Assembly (NCBI GenBank): GCA_038214085.1
Contig: JBBQSF010000031.1
Coordinates: 1 to 24,656, forward strand
Reading direction: 5' to 3'
Length of the DNA: 24,656 bases
Source: JBBQSF01 sp038214085
Lineage (GTDB): Bacteria; Bacteroidota; Bacteroidia; Bacteroidales; CG2-30-32-10
How positions within the stretch are numbered: position 1 is the stretch's first letter; the number at the start of each line of letters is the position of its first letter. The notes beneath the pieces were generated by a model that made no database searches, had not been told where the DNA came from, and worked only from the letters and a program-made list of their open reading frames with translations. Positions 23,373-24,656 of the stretch are shown here, piece after piece. Position numbers and translations under genes: made by a program.

Positions 23373-24647
23373 ATGTCAATTTATTTGAAAAATGCCTGTT
23401 TTATTGATGCTGTGGATTTAAGCCAGAAAACAGGAAACATAAAAGTTACTGAAGGAATCAATGGAAAATATGAATTTATTGAAACAATTCCTACTTTAAA
23501 CGCAGGCGATGAAAGCATTGACTGCAGTGGAAAATTTGTTACCCATGCTTTTGCATGCGGCCACCATCATGTGTATTCTGCACTGGCGCGAGGTATGGGA
23601 GCTCCCAAAAAAAATCCTGAAAATTTTTATGAAGTATTGCAATACGTTTGGTGGACATTGGACAAATGCCTAGATGAAGATTCGATAAGAGCAAGCGCTT
23701 ATGCTACAGCCATCGCTTGTGCAAAAAACGGAGTTTCTTTTGTAATTGATCATCATGCTTCGCCGTTTGCTGTTGAAAACTCACTTGATATAATTGCAGA
23801 ATCCTTTGATAAAGTTGGTGTTTCACATTTGCTGTGTTACGAAATAACGGATCGTGACGGGTTGGATATTGCACAAAAAGGACTTGAAGAAACCGAGCGA
23901 TATATGAAGAAAAGGCAGGCTCTTGTTGGTCTTCATGCTTCATTTACTGTTTCCGATGAAACCTTGAAAAGCGCGGTAAGTCTCGCAAGGCAGTATAATT
24001 CAGGAATTCATGTGCATGTGGCCGAAGACAAATACGATCAGAAACATTGCAATGAAACCTACGAAATGAGCGTTGTGGAGCGATTTCATAAACTGGGCGC
24101 ACTCGATTTTTCAAAAACAATTCTTGGCCACTGCCTGCATATCAGCGAACATGAGCGCTCATTGATACATGATTCAAAAGCTTGGGTGGTTCAAAACATG
24201 GAAAGCAACCAGAACAATAAAGTAGGATTTTTTAATTCGGAAGGACTTGGAAACCGCATCATGCTTGGAACAGATGGAATGCACAGCAACATGCTGCAAA
24301 GTGTAAAAGCTGCTTTTTTCTGTGGACAGAATTTTGACAACATCGGCTACGACTCGGCATACAAGCGTTTCAGAAATGTACATGATTATTTGGCACAAAA
24401 TAATTTTGAAGGCGACAACCCAAACAACTTGGTAATTCTGGATTACGACACACCAACACCATTAACACAAGATAATTTTTACGGACATTTTCTTTTCGGA
24501 TTCGACGCACGTCAGGTACTACACGTGATTTCGGATGGAAAACTAATTGTAAAAGACAGAAATGTTACAACTGTGAACGAGCCTGAAATTCTTGATTATT
24601 GCAAAACTGAAGCAAAAAAATTGTGGGAAAGAATGAAGAAAATATAG
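23373..24647 (+). CDS. ssnA: SsnA-type amidohydrolase
   Basis: This 424-residue member of the amidohydrolase superfamily has a TIM-barrel metal-dependent hydrolase core. Metal-site motifs run in order: CGHHHVYSALARG (about 63-75), FVIDHHASP, LHASFTVSDETL, HVHVAEDKYD, GHCLHISEHE and LGTDGMHSNM. The stretches WWTLDKCLDEDS, VIDHHASP and DYDTPTPL match the SsnA branch rather than generic cytosine or guanine deaminases. SsnA has no established reaction, but its genes recur next to selenium-dependent molybdenum hydroxylases, xanthine dehydrogenase-like subunits and YgfK. The protein is full length and ends 9 bases before the window edge. It follows a terminator-like hairpin, so it probably starts a separate unit. 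Confidence 0.85.
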   Translation: MSIYLKNACFIDAVDLSQKTGNIKVTEGINGKYEFIETIPTLNAGDESIDCSGKFVTHAFACGHHHVYSALARGMGAPKKNPENFYEVLQYVWWTLDKCLDEDSIRASAYATAIACAKNGVSFVIDHHASPFAVENSLDIIAESFDKVGVSHLLCYEITDRDGLDIAQKGLEETERYMKKRQALVGLHASFTVSDETLKSAVSLARQYNSGIHVHVAEDKYDQKHCNETYEMSVVERFHKLGALDFSKTILGHCLHISEHERSLIHDSKAWVVQNMESNQNNKVGFFNSEGLGNRIMLGTDGMHSNMLQSVKAAFFCGQNFDNIGYDSAYKRFRNVHDYLAQNNFEGDNPNNLVILDYDTPTPLTQDNFYGHFLFGFDARQVLHVISDGKLIVKDRNVTTVNEPEILDYCKTEAKKLWERMKKI

Positions 24648-24656
24648 TCATAGCTT

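Noticed and set aside
1..24656. CRISPR arrays, insertion sequences, prophage genes and in-frame TGA selenocysteine codons
   Set aside because: No regularly spaced repeats, transposase-like frames, phage proteins or interrupted frames were seen; in particular the ssnA frame has no internal TGA.

Overview
The window is low-GC DNA from a member of the Bacteroidota, most likely an uncultivated Bacteroidales-type lineage. The signs are promoters of the TTTG / TAnnTTTG type recognised by the Bacteroidota primary sigma factor, a type IX secretion 'plug' protein, a TonB-dependent receptor with an N-terminal carboxypeptidase-regulatory-like domain, short Bacteroidota lipoprotein signals, and almost no Shine-Dalgarno sequences. 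No insertion sequence, phage gene, integrase or CRISPR array was seen.

Positions 1-1625 carry the 3' end of mreB followed by mreC and mreD (rod-shape morphogenesis). A small lipoprotein gene and tRNA-Cys(GCA) lie on the minus strand, each with a hairpin terminator. glnS (plus strand) converges on an orphan PAS-repeat histidine kinase. Further right on the minus strand an OPT-family oligopeptide transporter and peptidase T form a likely peptide-use operon, and an SRAP/HMCES-type gene lies divergent to trpS. trpS, a small membrane protein gene, hflX and folB run on the plus strand, followed by a family 2 glycosyltransferase. A minus-strand operon from 18120 down to 14630 encodes a methyltransferase, a lone ABC ATPase, a PduO-type cobalamin adenosyltransferase and the T9SS plug protein.

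The most interesting part is 18165-24647, all on the plus strand: a ModE-type DNA-binding protein without a molybdate-binding domain, a stand-alone protein related to the catalytic domain of archaeal TiaS, a six-helix membrane protein of ECF S-component size, a lipoprotein, a TonB-dependent receptor and an SsnA-type amidohydrolase. Two near-identical inverted repeats (TATGTA-N6-TACATA followed by ACCAA), resembling ModE boxes, sit exactly where regulation is expected: over the predicted transcription start of the modE-like gene and at the start of the lipoprotein/receptor pair. SsnA is known from the neighbourhoods of selenium-dependent molybdenum hydroxylases. Together these suggest an undescribed molybdenum-linked (molybdate, tungstate or metal-chelate) outer-membrane uptake locus, possibly serving a hydroxylase system that would continue past the right edge. 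The substrate and the role of the TiaS-like protein are inference.
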